NCBI RefSeq assembly: GCF_035514885.1
Contig: NZ_DATJCH010000017.1
Coordinates: forward strand, 1-64,000
Length of the DNA stretch: 64,000 nt
Source: Albibacterium sp035514885
Lineage (GTDB): Bacteria > Bacteroidota > Bacteroidia > Sphingobacteriales > Sphingobacteriaceae
Direction: 5' to 3'
Shown: positions 17,656 to 25,699 of the stretch, one piece after another
Layout: every line of letters begins with the position of its first letter
Position numbering within the stretch: position 1 is the stretch's first letter
The notes under the pieces: model-generated
The model's database searches: none
What the model was told of the DNA's origin: nothing
What the model saw: only the letters and a program-made list of their open reading frames with translations
Made by a program: the position numbers and the translations under genes

Positions 17656-18765
17656 ATGAAAAAACAATCAGCGGAAACGCTCCAAAAAAGAAAATTTTTA
17701 ATGGTGTTACCCTTGCTCATTTTACCATTTGTTACTTTGGCATTTTGGTCTTTGGGAGGGGGCAAAAACACCATGCCCACCTCGATTCCCGAGAATCAGA
17801 CAGGCTTTAATATGGATTTGCCTGCTGCAAAGTTTGACAAGTCAGAAAAACAGGATAAACTAAGTATCTATGAAGCCTCTGAAAAAACCAATGTCCTAAC
17901 CAATGATTCTGGCGGCGACATTTTCAATTCGTTGGCGTTTCCCAATTCCAATGAAACATTGCTTAACTCCAATGAAGAAAAGATCAATGAAAAACTTGCG
18001 GAAATTGATGCACAAATCAATAGCTCAGTACTTCCATCAAATGCCTACGCACCAGTAGCGACTAATGCCTATGAAATTTCCTCTAAGATGAGTGAAGATG
18101 TGGATCGGCTTGAAAAATTAATGTTGTCTTTTCAAGTGGATGGGGGCGAGGATAAAGAAATGGAACAGTTGAATGCGGTATTGGATAAAATTATCAAGAT
18201 TCAATATCCAGATTTCGAAAAGGCTTCTGTTCAAGAAAAGGGTATCAACACAGAGGGCGGTGTTTTTGCCGTTCATGATCCGAATGTTGATGATGTTGAA
18301 AGTTATCGATCAAATGCCATTCAGGCGACCATCCATGAAGATCAGGATATTGTTTCAGGATCTGTGATTAAACTACGGTTGTTAGACAGTATCCAGGTCA
18401 ATGAAGCACTGATCCCCAAAAATAGCTTTATTTATGGTGTGGCGGCGATTGATGATGAACGGTTAAAGATCGAGATTGCTTCACTTCGGTATCAAAACTC
18501 CATATTTCCAGTTTCTTTATCGGCTTATGATCTGGATGGGCTTGCAGGCTTATACATTCCAGGTGCAATAGCTCGTGATGCATCAAAAGAAGGCATAAAC
18601 GATGCTATACAAAGTATTCGAATGATGTCTTTAGATCCTTCGCTTTCTGCACAGGTGGCTGATGCTGGTATTCATGCAACGAAAGGCCTCTTTAGAAAAA
18701 AGGTTAAACAAGTTCGGGTTAAAGTGAAAGCAGGTTACCAACTATTGCTTCGAGATAAAAAATAA
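17656..18765 (+). CDS. traM: Conjugative transposon protein TraM (VirB10-like)
   Basis: The 369-residue protein has a cytoplasmic start, one membrane segment (FLMVLPLLILPFVTLAFW, about 14-33), a long variable periplasmic region, and the conserved C-terminal TraM domain. That domain shows IQATIHEDQDIVSGSVIKLR, NSFIYGVAAI and DLDGLAGLYIPGA. TraM is the VirB10/TrbI-like protein that spans the envelope and contacts TraN. It is intact. Confidence 0.92.
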   Translation: MKKQSAETLQKRKFLMVLPLLILPFVTLAFWSLGGGKNTMPTSIPENQTGFNMDLPAAKFDKSEKQDKLSIYEASEKTNVLTNDSGGDIFNSLAFPNSNETLLNSNEEKINEKLAEIDAQINSSVLPSNAYAPVATNAYEISSKMSEDVDRLEKLMLSFQVDGGEDKEMEQLNAVLDKIIKIQYPDFEKASVQEKGINTEGGVFAVHDPNVDDVESYRSNAIQATIHEDQDIVSGSVIKLRLLDSIQVNEALIPKNSFIYGVAAIDDERLKIEIASLRYQNSIFPVSLSAYDLDGLAGLYIPGAIARDASKEGINDAIQSIRMMSLDPSLSAQVADAGIHATKGLFRKKVKQVRVKVKAGYQLLLRDKK

Positions 18766-18784
18766 AATTTAAATAGAATATATC

Positions 18785-18853
18785 ATGAAACCATTATAAG
18801 CGTTTACAAAATAATTCACACCCGAGATGGATATTTGCTCATAATAGGTTCAT
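18785..18853 (+). repeat. Palindromic repeat copy 3 in tra operon
   Basis: Arms ATGAAACCATTATAAG (18785-18800) and CTCATAATAGGTTCAT (18838-18853). Relative to copies 1 and 2, the change of CATCAT to CATTAT in the left arm is matched by ATGATAG to ATAATAG in the right arm, so pairing is kept. It lies 22 bases before traN. Confidence 0.75.
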
Positions 18854-18875
18854 AGCCACTTAAACTAAAATTCTG

Positions 18876-19454
18876 ATGAAAACATTAAAATTCACAGCAA
18901 TACTAATGCTGTACATGATTCAGCCGATTACTTACGCACAAGATCGAATTATTCCGATAGAAGCTGGAGTTGAAAGAACAGGGCACCAGAATAAATCGAA
19001 TTCAGATGAAGATCGCTATTCGCTTGAGAATCTTTGCAGGAAACTGTATGGTATAGGAAAATTTGAAACAAGTGATCGAGATAAAAATGGAAAAGCATCC
19101 GCTCAATTAGGGAGGTTTTGGGTTTATGGAAATACGCTTTTCTATAAACTAAAGGTAAATAATCAGTCGAATATTAATTTCGACATTGATTTTATTCGGT
19201 TCTATGTGAGGGATTTGAAAACGGCGAAACGCACAGTTACCCAGGAATGGGAATTGTATCCGTCGTATTCATATGGTACTCATGATAAAACTGTTGATGC
19301 CCAGAGCTCAGGTCAATACGTTTTTGCACTCGACAAATTTCCGATTACAAAGGATAAAGCACTTTTCATTGAGGTTTATGAAAAGAATGGAGGGAGGCAC
19401 CTGTATTTAAAAGCGAAACAATCCGATATTGAGAATGCGAAATCCTTCCAATAA
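18876..19454 (+). CDS. traN: Conjugative transposon protein TraN (DUF4138), short form
   Basis: The 192-residue protein has a signal peptide ending near TYAQD. The DUF4138 features follow: LENLCRKLYGIGK, LGRFWVYGNTLFYKLKVNNQ, the IDFIRFYVRDLKTAKRTVTQ strand and the C-terminal GGRHLYLKAKQSDIENAKSF. TraN is the VirB9-like outer-membrane core partner of TraM. It is shorter than CTnDOT TraN (about 300 residues), lacking most of the N-terminal half. The promoter-side gap and clean signal peptide argue that this is a natural short form rather than a truncation. Confidence 0.85.
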   Translation: MKTLKFTAILMLYMIQPITYAQDRIIPIEAGVERTGHQNKSNSDEDRYSLENLCRKLYGIGKFETSDRDKNGKASAQLGRFWVYGNTLFYKLKVNNQSNINFDIDFIRFYVRDLKTAKRTVTQEWELYPSYSYGTHDKTVDAQSSGQYVFALDKFPITKDKALFIEVYEKNGGRHLYLKAKQSDIENAKSFQ

Positions 19455-19689
19455 TTCTCCCGAATTATCAGCAGAGAAAAGAGGGGAGCTTTTAGACTTT
19501 CTTCGGAAGGAAGCACATGTAAAGAAAACGTGGATCAATACTCAAGGAAAACCCGTTTCTGATGTTATAGCCGCTTTATGGTGCTTCAACAGGGACTCAG
19601 ATGGGAATAGACCAAAGAATATCCAAGGACTAAGTTCGTTCAAAAATGCCCTCAGAATAATTTATGAAAATCTATTAATTATAAAATTT

Positions 19690-20481
19690 ATGAACACACA
19701 AAATCTAGAATTTCTGCAATCCAATTTAAAGTATTTTGGTTTCGGAGACAAGCTTAATGAAGCTTTGGAAAAAAACATTAGCGATCAACAGAAAGAGTTT
19801 CAGCTCAAACTGGAAATTCCTCATTTCAACAACAAGATGGATTATACGCTCCATTTTAAAAAATCAGACTCTACTGATATGTATTTTTTTAACCGCTATG
19901 ACGCTGCGATACAAAATGATAAGTCAGAACTAAATAAGAATCAAACCTTTTACATTAATAAGGGAAATGGGGTAACTGCAAAGGAAGCCTATAATTTATT
20001 GGAGGGACGTTCCGTCTTTAGAAATCTGATTAACAGGAATGGAAACCCCTATAGTGCTTGGTTAAAGATTGACTTTGAAAATAAAGATGATAAGGGGAAT
20101 CATAAGTTAAAACAGTTTAGTGAGCAATATGGCTATGATTTGGAAAAGACACTTTCTAATTTTCCAATCAAAGAAATGGGTAGTGAGGAACAAAAATTGA
20201 TGCTTATTAGTTCATTGAAGAAGGGTAACGTCCAGCAGGTTACGATGGAAAGGGACGGGAGTCAATCAAAGTATTTCATTGAGGCGGTACCGCAATATAA
20301 AAACATCAATGTGTACGATCCGAAAATGAATATGGTTAAACGACAAACTGTTCAGAAAGAGAATTCAATTATCGAACAATCTACGGGTCAAAAAACTGCG
20401 GCTAAAAAAGAGCAAAAACAAGATGTTGATGACAGCGGCCCCAAAAAGAAGCAAACAAGAAAAAAGAAATTAAGTGTTTGA
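19690..20481 (+). CDS. Conserved mobile-element protein of unknown function
   Basis: The 263-residue protein starts MNTQNLEFLQSNLKYFGFGD, a beginning I recognise from hypothetical proteins on Bacteroidota conjugative elements. The body is mixed alpha/beta (KNQTFYINKGNGVTAKEAYN, EGRSVFRNLINRNGNPYSAW), and the tail is extremely basic (GPKKKQTRKKKLSV), suggesting nucleic-acid contact. An in-frame extension back to 19429 would add 87 plausible-looking residues (LLDFLRKEAHVKKTWINTQG) and overlap traN, so a longer form is possible. No function is assigned. The genes traO, traP and traQ expected after traN are absent. Confidence 0.7.
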   Translation: MNTQNLEFLQSNLKYFGFGDKLNEALEKNISDQQKEFQLKLEIPHFNNKMDYTLHFKKSDSTDMYFFNRYDAAIQNDKSELNKNQTFYINKGNGVTAKEAYNLLEGRSVFRNLINRNGNPYSAWLKIDFENKDDKGNHKLKQFSEQYGYDLEKTLSNFPIKEMGSEEQKLMLISSLKKGNVQQVTMERDGSQSKYFIEAVPQYKNINVYDPKMNMVKRQTVQKENSIIEQSTGQKTAAKKEQKQDVDDSGPKKKQTRKKKLSV

Positions 20482-20592
20482 TCATGAATGAGCCCAATGG
20501 GCTCATTTGTTTTTTCAGTAATTTCTCAATTTAAAAATGATTCGTTAAATTTAAAAGATATTGTTTTTTTATTGCCTCATAAACCGCTTGTT

Positions 20593-21135
20593 ATGAAAAA
20601 TATTATCGCATTATTTATTTCCGTACTGATTCTATCATCTTGTGGTTCACAAGAAAAATTAAATAGAGAAACGGCTCTAAAAATTCTCAAAGAAAACCAG
20701 GGAAACTCAAAAGTTAGCACCTATTCTATTTTTATTACTGACCCAACTTACGCCAAAAGGATGATTGACGCAGGATTGGAAGATGATGGATTATTAAAAG
20801 TGAAACGTACTCAAAAGCTAATCGAAGTAGGTGAACCACTAATTATTTTTACTGAGAAATCTCTGCCTTATTTAATAAATCAAACTGAAGAAGATAAAGC
20901 GGATAGGATTCAACGTGTTAAAATTGCGGATGAAGTAATTGATCAAGTAACAGGTATTCAAATGTTAGAAGGAGGAAATCGGGCTGTTGTGGAATATAAT
21001 GTATCTTTTAAGAATATTAGCCCTTTCTCTAAGTTATACAAGGAGAATTTGAATAATAATGAAGCTCGTAAAGTTGACTTTATACTTTATGATGATGGAT
21101 GGAGGACTAAGATCGCACCTTATTATTCCAATTAG
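20593..21135 (+). CDS. Putative lipoprotein
   Basis: The 180-residue protein has a lipoprotein signal (MKNIIALFISVLILSSCGS, Cys18 as the lipidation site), which decides ATG 20593 as the start. The mature part is mixed alpha/beta and not recognised. It stands at the end of the tra region, with a 112-base gap before it. It could be an entry-exclusion or channel-associated lipoprotein, but nothing in the sequence proves this. Confidence 0.7.
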   Translation: MKNIIALFISVLILSSCGSQEKLNRETALKILKENQGNSKVSTYSIFITDPTYAKRMIDAGLEDDGLLKVKRTQKLIEVGEPLIIFTEKSLPYLINQTEEDKADRIQRVKIADEVIDQVTGIQMLEGGNRAVVEYNVSFKNISPFSKLYKENLNNNEARKVDFILYDDGWRTKIAPYYSN

Positions 21136-21142
21136 TTAAGTT

Positions 21143-21292
21143 TCAACTAGAAAGCGAAAAACCTTCCACCTTTGGATAAATCACCCGCATTTTCTCCGCT
21201 TCGGGTTGATGCGTAATCAACCTTCTTAGGTTAAAAAAAGCACACCAGTTTTTAATTACTCCATTTATTCTATAAGTCTCCGTACGTTCTCC
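21143..21292 (-). pseudogene. Possible minus-strand gene remnant (C-terminal fragment)
   Basis: The minus strand reads ERTETYRINGVIKNWCAFFN followed by LRRLITHQPEAEKMRVIYPK and VEGFSLSS, then a stop at 21143-21145. Composition is protein-like, but there is no good start codon and a stop lies directly upstream. It may be the end of a lost gene. The parent family is not recognised. Confidence 0.3.
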
Positions 21293-21431
21293 TTAGCGAG
21301 AGTGGATATTCCCATTACGTATATAGTAATTAGTTCCCCTGAATGTAGTTCACGGTTTATAAAGAGTTATATTATTAACACATCAATTATCCCACAATTT
21401 AGCCTCCTATTCCTCACATAGGTTCGCTGAC

Positions 21432-21502
21432 GCCAAGGTGTATTTGAAAAATGGGTATCCCCGAAGAGGGAGCCTCCGCATTTTTAAAATCTCCACCTTG
21501 CC
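21432..21502 (+). ncRNA. Candidate structured RNA upstream of radC
   Basis: Three nested stems can be drawn. The outer stem is GCCAAGGTG (21432-21440) with CACCTTGCC (21494-21502), one mismatch. The middle is AAAAATG (21447-21453) with CATTTTT (21479-21485). The inner hairpin at about 21454-21475 has GG/CC and TCCC/GGGA. The structure ends about 65 bases before the radC start, so it may be a leader or a separate small RNA. No covariation data were available. Confidence 0.45.
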
Positions 21503-21567
21503 CTTAGTGCCTAATAGAGGCAGGTAAAGTGCCATAATTAATTTATTAACTTTTAAAATTTAAGATT

Positions 21568-22038
21568 ATGGCTACGCAACAAGATCAGATTTCATTGTAC
21601 CAGGTATCAGAAATCAATTTATCCTACAGACCCAAATTTAAAGCGTCTGAACGACCAAAGATAACGTCATCCAAAGACGCCTATGACATCCTATACAATA
21701 ATTGGGATTTAGATAAAATCGAACTACTGGAACAGTTTAAAATCTTATTATTGAATCGAGCAAATAAAGTGATTGGAATATTTCAAGTTTCATCAGGAGG
21801 AGTTGCTGGAACAGTTGCAGATCCAAAACTGATTTTTTCAACCGCATTGAAAGCTTGTGCAAGTTCCATCATTTTAAGTCATAATCACCCTTCTGGAAAC
21901 TTGCAACCAAGTCCGCAGGACATTGAATTAACCAAGAAGATTAAAACTGGAGGAAGTTATTTAGATATTATGGTATTAGATCATGTTATCATAACACCTG
22001 ACCGTTATTATTCATTCGCAGATGAGGGAATGATTTAA
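21568..22038 (+). CDS. radC: RadC-like JAB/MPN domain protein
   Basis: The 156-residue protein carries the full JAMM zinc motif SHNHPSGNLQPSPQD, preceded by the family's FKILLLNRANKVIGIFQVSSGG strand. It lacks the N-terminal helix-hairpin-helix part of chromosomal RadC (about 220 residues), as is usual for mobile-element copies. Such short RadC proteins are common on Bacteroidota conjugative elements near anti-restriction genes. A metalloprotease-type activity is expected from the fold, but the biological role is unsettled. Confidence 0.88.
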   Translation: MATQQDQISLYQVSEINLSYRPKFKASERPKITSSKDAYDILYNNWDLDKIELLEQFKILLLNRANKVIGIFQVSSGGVAGTVADPKLIFSTALKACASSIILSHNHPSGNLQPSPQDIELTKKIKTGGSYLDIMVLDHVIITPDRYYSFADEGMI

Positions 22039-22207
22039 GGGGGAAACCCCTTTTTAAAAGTCTTAACTTAAGGATAAAAAAAACACTTTATAAACATTTG
22101 GAAAAAACCGAATGATATAAAATTTCCATTTTTGCCAAAGCACATTCCCTATAAAGCTTATTCGCATTTCCCTGTTACATTCAACTTTCTTTCAATATTC
22201 ACATGAT

Positions 22208-23986
22208 TTAATTTAATTTCGGTGTATGGGAATTCGGTTCATTCTTCGGCTTGTCCATTTTCATAATGATTGGCATGGCAAAATCTACACCAGTTAGTAT
22301 AGCCTCCCCTTCACCAAGTATAGGCAAGAAATCTAATGTGTTTCTATTGGCAGAACTGCATGCATTCGCAATTGCTTCCTTATCGAAGTGGTTAATTAAG
22401 CGATGCACTATAAACGTTCCCATTTGGCTTAAAGTACCAGCGGGAATATCTCTTGGCATTTGGGTGGCTATACATAGAAACAATCCGTGCTTACGGCATT
22501 CCTTGGCAATTGAATCGAATGAATCTAGTTTAGTGTTTTCAAAGTATTCGTCTTTTACTGACTTATTAAGGAATTGATGAGCCTCGTCAATAATCAATAC
22601 TATTGGTGCATTCCCAGCTTTATTCTTTGAATTAAACTCACCTTCTCTTGCTTTTTTCAATAATAATGAACCTATCGAATTGGCTATAATCTCTCTTACC
22701 TGGAATGAGAAGGGTACTTTATCAAACGCTATTCTAAGCAGTTTTTTATTTTCTTTTTGATCTTTTATAAAAGAATTGATCTTATCACTAACGTCTGTTT
22801 TAGGAATGTTATCAAAACCAAATAATGATTTAAAGTCATCGTCATTTAAGGTATTATGAATTCGAAGTATTAAACTCGAAATATTCCCTTGAATACTTTG
22901 ATTAATATTTGCCCCCCAAGATGTTCCGTTTAAATATAAACACTCATTATTTAATTGGGTGGTTAATTTTGAAATATCAAAAACGATACTAAACGGATCT
23001 TCTAGTTCTTTCGCATATAGTGCACACAACCTATTATATGCAGATGTTGTTTTGCCCAACTTGACTAAACATCCGTTTGTTACTTCTAGGTGTAATGTGC
23101 TTCCTCCCTTACCCTCAAACGAAAATGTAGCCGTATTCCCATCGACGGTTACATCAAAATTATCCTTATCTCTCTTTAGTATACTCACGAGTCTCAACGA
23201 TTTGATTGCTTCCAGTAAAGTGGGTTGTTGAACCTGACCTGAAGGCCTAAACATTACAAATAAATCAGCAATGGAAAGATTAGTATAGTGCAGGATACTA
23301 TTGTCGACTAACTTTGAGACACAAGTCTCTTTTAAAGCATCAAATCCTTCATACTCGCCAGTTGCATCTATTAAAATCACTTTGTTTCCCGATCCTATTA
23401 GTGATTCCGTTAATTTAGCTACGGTAAAGCTCTTACCACCACCAGTAGTGCCAACAATAGCACAATGCCGTCCAAACAAAGCTTGCATATTAATCTTTAC
23501 GGCGGCATTAGCATCTGAGACAAGCTTGCCGATTGTTATCGTATTCACTTCCTCCTCTGGCTTCACACCAAACCTCTCCATATACTTCTGCACTAACTCC
23601 CCTGAGCTAACGTAGACCTTCGCTCCAATATTTGGATAGGAAGACAAACCTTTCTTTACATTAAATGGGTTGTACAAATCGAACGATAATAGTATTTCAA
23701 TTTTACCTGATGGATGAAAATTATTTGTTTGGAAGGCTTTCTCGTTAAGGGATAGGCGCTCAGATTCAGGTAATGACAATTCCACTAATCTTCCAAGGAA
23801 ACCGTATCTATCCCCTTCTATTACTACAAAGCTCCCTACTAGACCACCATTATACTCTTCTCCATAATGCGTAAAACTATTTAATAAAACCGATGAAGGA
23901 AAGTGTATTTTAACAAATTGTGGTAGTACTTGACTGATATACCCTATGAAATAATCATGCTTAAATGGATTTATTTTACCTGTCAC
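22208..23986 (-). CDS. herA: HerA-like ATPase of a SIR2-HerA defence pair
   Basis: The 592-residue protein has an N-terminal HAS-barrel-like region (about 1-130) and a HerA/DUF87 P-loop ATPase core. Walker A is GTTGGGKS at residues 179-186 and Walker B VLIIDEAHQF near 466. The C-terminal sensor region includes LCIATQMPRDIPAGTLSQMG and the glutamine-rich step, typical of hexameric HerA. It overlaps the upstream SIR2 gene by 11 bases. In characterised systems HerA forms a large complex with SIR2 that depletes NAD+ (and degrades DNA in some reports) upon phage infection (established for the family). Confidence 0.9.
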   Translation of the reverse strand: MTGKINPFKHDYFIGYISQVLPQFVKIHFPSSVLLNSFTHYGEEYNGGLVGSFVVIEGDRYGFLGRLVELSLPESERLSLNEKAFQTNNFHPSGKIEILLSFDLYNPFNVKKGLSSYPNIGAKVYVSSGELVQKYMERFGVKPEEEVNTITIGKLVSDANAAVKINMQALFGRHCAIVGTTGGGKSFTVAKLTESLIGSGNKVILIDATGEYEGFDALKETCVSKLVDNSILHYTNLSIADLFVMFRPSGQVQQPTLLEAIKSLRLVSILKRDKDNFDVTVDGNTATFSFEGKGGSTLHLEVTNGCLVKLGKTTSAYNRLCALYAKELEDPFSIVFDISKLTTQLNNECLYLNGTSWGANINQSIQGNISSLILRIHNTLNDDDFKSLFGFDNIPKTDVSDKINSFIKDQKENKKLLRIAFDKVPFSFQVREIIANSIGSLLLKKAREGEFNSKNKAGNAPIVLIIDEAHQFLNKSVKDEYFENTKLDSFDSIAKECRKHGLFLCIATQMPRDIPAGTLSQMGTFIVHRLINHFDKEAIANACSSANRNTLDFLPILGEGEAILTGVDFAMPIIMKMDKPKNEPNSHTPKLN

Positions 23987-25343
23987 GATTAAGAAGGTTT
24001 ACTTGTCTATTTATAAATTCATTATCATAGGTTTTCAATTCTGGATAATGAATAGCTAAATCTGTAAATGTTTCGGATACGATCATGATACGATCAGATT
24101 GTTGGGCTTCAGTAATGATGTTTTTAAAAGCTGTAGATTGGGTGAAGCTGAAATAGGGATCAAACACGGCTAATCTAAAGCCAGGGTTTTGGTTGATCGC
24201 TTCTTCTATTGCTGCATTAATGTGATTATCACCAAAGCTATAACCAATGCAAATTAATAGTGTGTCATTATCTTGCCTTAAATTTCGCTGAAACCTTGCC
24301 ATCATTTCAAAAAATGGTTGCTCATATGAGTCCCTGTATTTTGCATCTCTGGGATAAATCATCAAGGGAGCTTCTGTATTCTCATCGATAGCAATGCTCT
24401 TATCTGCCTCATTTCGCTTCCAATTCTGGGATCCATGAAGCTTATATAAATGAAAAACGCGTGATATGAAGTTATCCTCGTCTTTTAGTTTGCTGCCTTC
24501 TCTTTGTACTATATCATAGTCGAAAAACCGTCCACTGAACGTCCTTGGCGTAGAAAATGAAAAGCCATCTATAATAACTGCATTTATTTCGTTTGCGGCG
24601 TGCTCGAATAATAAATCGTAGTTCAATGTAAATACTTTCAGTCTTGTATTCGTCTGCTTTCTTTGAAGGAGTTTTTTGAGGATATTAGCATGTGGAAAAT
24701 CCCCCTGAGGCCTAGCCACTTTCGTATCCCTTCTTATTATTTTCAAAATATCTTCTAAGATCACTGAAAGTTTTTGAACAGGATCTCCTACCTCACAATC
24801 TTCCTTAAATTTAATTACACCTTCTATTCGAGAAATTAAGACTTCAAGATTCGTATCATTAGTACCATTGTATTTTACTTCCATCCTTACTTGTAGAAGT
24901 ATATCTTCTCCAACTTCGGTTTCAACTGTTTTCCATAAATCAGACATTAAAGGCAGCCCAACATCAACCGAAGAACCAGCTCCTGAAAGTATAAGGATAT
25001 TCTTGAAGGGCTTCTGTAGGAAGTCTTTATAAAGGCTTCTTTTGATTTTATTGGCATCTTCAATAGTAGGCGTTTTAAGTGAACCATCCTCATTTTTATC
25101 ATCAAATGGTGTTAAATTTTCCAATGATATTAGCTTCCCTTTTTCAAACTTTGGATTAAGTGCAACTACATTCTTATGTGGTCCGTTTATATATAAAAAT
25201 TGAGATTCCTGATTTTCATCAGGTGCTTTTTCAATTTCGATCGTTTCTACAGATTTTACTGCTTCTAATGCTAGAGATTCCTCAACGGAAGAAGGCTCAG
25301 ATTTTTTAATCTCATTGTCATTTATATTGTTTTCTTTTTCCAT
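23976..25343 (-). CDS. SIR2-domain NADase of a SIR2-HerA defence pair
   Basis: The 455-residue protein has the SIR2 core: GAGSS at 121-125, the catalytic-region FTLNYD with Asn241 and Asp243, and KLHGS with His303. The end has the SIR2-like LICIGYSFGDNHINAAI segment. An acidic, probably disordered stretch of about 100 residues precedes the core. The gene is first in a two-gene minus-strand operon with herA. The expected reaction is hydrolysis of NAD+ to nicotinamide and ADP-ribose after infection is sensed, leading to abortive infection. No zinc-binding deacetylase insertion is seen. Confidence 0.9.
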   Translation of the reverse strand: MEKENNINDNEIKKSEPSSVEESLALEAVKSVETIEIEKAPDENQESQFLYINGPHKNVVALNPKFEKGKLISLENLTPFDDKNEDGSLKTPTIEDANKIKRSLYKDFLQKPFKNILILSGAGSSVDVGLPLMSDLWKTVETEVGEDILLQVRMEVKYNGTNDTNLEVLISRIEGVIKFKEDCEVGDPVQKLSVILEDILKIIRRDTKVARPQGDFPHANILKKLLQRKQTNTRLKVFTLNYDLLFEHAANEINAVIIDGFSFSTPRTFSGRFFDYDIVQREGSKLKDEDNFISRVFHLYKLHGSQNWKRNEADKSIAIDENTEAPLMIYPRDAKYRDSYEQPFFEMMARFQRNLRQDNDTLLICIGYSFGDNHINAAIEEAINQNPGFRLAVFDPYFSFTQSTAFKNIITEAQQSDRIMIVSETFTDLAIHYPELKTYDNEFINRQVNLLNRDR

Positions 25344-25699
25344 TTTCTACAATTTAGTTAGCATAAACTAGAAATTTTTAAAAGATACTTCCATTTATCA
25401 AGTATAACTTTATAGGATTTAGATATACCTGCGATAATACACTATGAGAAAGCAACTCTCTTTTTAGAGACTCGGATTAAAAAAGACGGAAATTATATAG
25501 GAAAGTAAATTGTTTTCAAAATTAGTAAGTATTATATAGTTAGTATCTGTATCAAAGATATAGGGTTAATTTACAAATAAAAATTTATTCCATTTTATAT
25601 AGCAACCTTTATTTAATATCTTGATCGTTTCTAGAAAAGATGGCTTGATTCCATCTGGTTAAAATGATAAGTTAGCTTATAAAAATACGATATTATTTG
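25344..25699. other. Divergent intergenic region between sir2 and reverse transcriptase
   Basis: This AT-rich 356-base gap must hold two divergent promoters. A hairpin GATGG/CCATC lies about 35 bases before the reverse-transcriptase start, and a GAGAAAGC/CTCTCT-rich segment lies at about 25444-25472. Some defence reverse transcriptases use a non-coding RNA encoded next to them; this gap and 27365-27480 are the places to look. I cannot define such an RNA from the sequence. Confidence 0.35.

Larger units (their letters stand above)
21136..21567. other. Non-coding stretch upstream of radC
   Basis: No complete gene is seen. The left part can be read on the minus strand as a 49-residue fragment (below), and the right part holds a nested hairpin (below). 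The region is visibly more GC-rich in patches than neighbouring gaps. Confidence 0.5.

Noticed and set aside
22208..25343. Chromosomal HerA-NurA repair pair
   Set aside because: The partner is a SIR2 protein, not a NurA nuclease.
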